Translations under genes and position numbers: made by a program
Notes under the pieces: model-generated
Database searches by the model: none
The model's input: only the letters and a program-made list of their open reading frames with translations
What the model was told of the DNA's origin: nothing
Assembly (NCBI GenBank): GCA_964343805.1
Contig: CAYFLR010000005.1
Coordinates: 62,001 to 126,000, forward strand
From: CAYFLR01 sp964343805
GTDB taxonomy: Bacteria > Bdellovibrionota_B > Oligoflexia > CAYFLR01
Length of the DNA stretch: 64,000 nt
Direction: 5' to 3'
Shown: one piece after another, positions 63,691 to 64,000 of the stretch
Numbering within the stretch: position 1 is the stretch's first letter
Layout: every line of letters begins with the position of its first letter

Positions 63691-64000
63691 ATGGATGATA
63701 TTTCAATTGATTTTTTAATATTTACTTTTGTAGTTGGGGTTCTCTTTTTTATCGTCATTATACAGTTTATTAAATCCATCTGTCTGGTTCCTACTAAAAA
63801 GGCCTATGTGGTGGAGAGACTCGGAAAGTACCTCACCACTTTAGGACCCGGTTTTCATGCTCTGCTTCCTTTTTTAGATAAAGTGGCCTTTATCCGTGAC
63901 CTCAAAGAAGAAACCATTGATGTTCCCCCGCAAGAGTGCTTTACCAAAGATGAGGTGAAAGTAGAAGTGGATGGGGTTATTTATATTTCCATTATTGACC
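63691..64000 (+). CDS. Second SPFH/stomatin-like protein (N-terminal part)
   Basis: It starts at ATG 63691 (GAGGAG upstream) and runs off the window. A TM helix (residues ~8-30) is followed by the SPFH segment AYVVERLGKYLTTLGPGFHALLPFLD and V-E-V-D-G-V-I-Y. It is similar in order to the preceding SPFH protein, so the pair arose by duplication. The rest lies outside. Confidence 0.9.
   Translation, partial: MDDISIDFLIFTFVVGVLFFIVIIQFIKSICLVPTKKAYVVERLGKYLTTLGPGFHALLPFLDKVAFIRDLKEETIDVPPQECFTKDEVKVEVDGVIYISIID

Overview
The window is AT-rich, densely coded Gram-negative DNA. It encodes many Sec signal peptides, lipoproteins with lipoboxes, predicted outer-membrane beta-barrels, a TolC/RND efflux operon and a pel exopolysaccharide operon. 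IHF, sigma-54 signals, two translational GTPases and many secreted proteases and hydrolases would fit a Bdellovibrionota/Oligoflexia-type or other delta-like bacterium. That placement is inference: the window has no rRNA and I see no tRNA. Four runs of exactly ten N (2588, 6884, 21770, 34460) mark scaffold gaps, so it is probably a draft or metagenome-assembled genome. Three of the gaps break one gene each.

Layout. 1-8.7 kb: end of an RRM RNA-binding protein, a sigma-54 activator, two paralogous barrels, a porin-like protein, a secreted START-like protein, an acidic-tailed lipoprotein, a damaged PatB/MalY-type PLP enzyme and an RDD membrane protein. 8.8-12.5 kb: BipA, a cysteine-rich lipoprotein and IHF alpha. 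12.6-18.0 kb: a co-directional set of secreted trypsin-like protease, caspase-like lipoprotein and 7TM hybrid histidine kinase. 18.0-19.4 kb: a GH114-like enzyme and a small protein. 19.7-24.7 kb: EF-G, an orphan surface-protein fragment, a CBS protein, UppP, a lone receiver protein and a Gly/His-rich secreted protein behind a good sigma-54 promoter. 24.8-27.6 kb: barrels around a zinc-peptidase lipoprotein.

27.6-36.9 kb (minus strand) is a single probable operon: TetR regulator, two secreted proteins of unknown function, TolC-type channel, membrane-fusion protein, another barrel, RND pump. A 9+4+9 inverted repeat lies just upstream of the TetR gene. 37-45.4 kb is an accessory region of lipoproteins (DM13, Asp-rich, alpha/beta hydrolase, double Kazal-like inhibitor, carboxypeptidase-regulatory/propeller) with two different non-coding repeat arrays: two 46-bp units, and four 62-bp units capped by a long hairpin.

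45.4-47.7 kb: SthA-type flavoprotein and a secreted PLA2-like protein. 47.7-60.5 kb (minus strand) is a rearranged pel operon. pelA is split into a degenerate hydrolase-like gene and a deacetylase gene, and pelB into a TPR gene and a barrel gene. These are followed by pelD, pelE, pelF and pelG, with no pelC. The PelA deacetylase has Gln at one expected metal-binding His, while PelD keeps an RxxD c-di-GMP site. 60.5-64 kb: CBS protein, a secreted SelO-like protein, NfeD and two SPFH proteins, the second cut by the window edge.

The most unusual items are the split pel operon, the caspase-like lipoprotein beside a serine protease and hybrid kinase, the secreted SelO-like and PLA2-like proteins, and the two repeat arrays.
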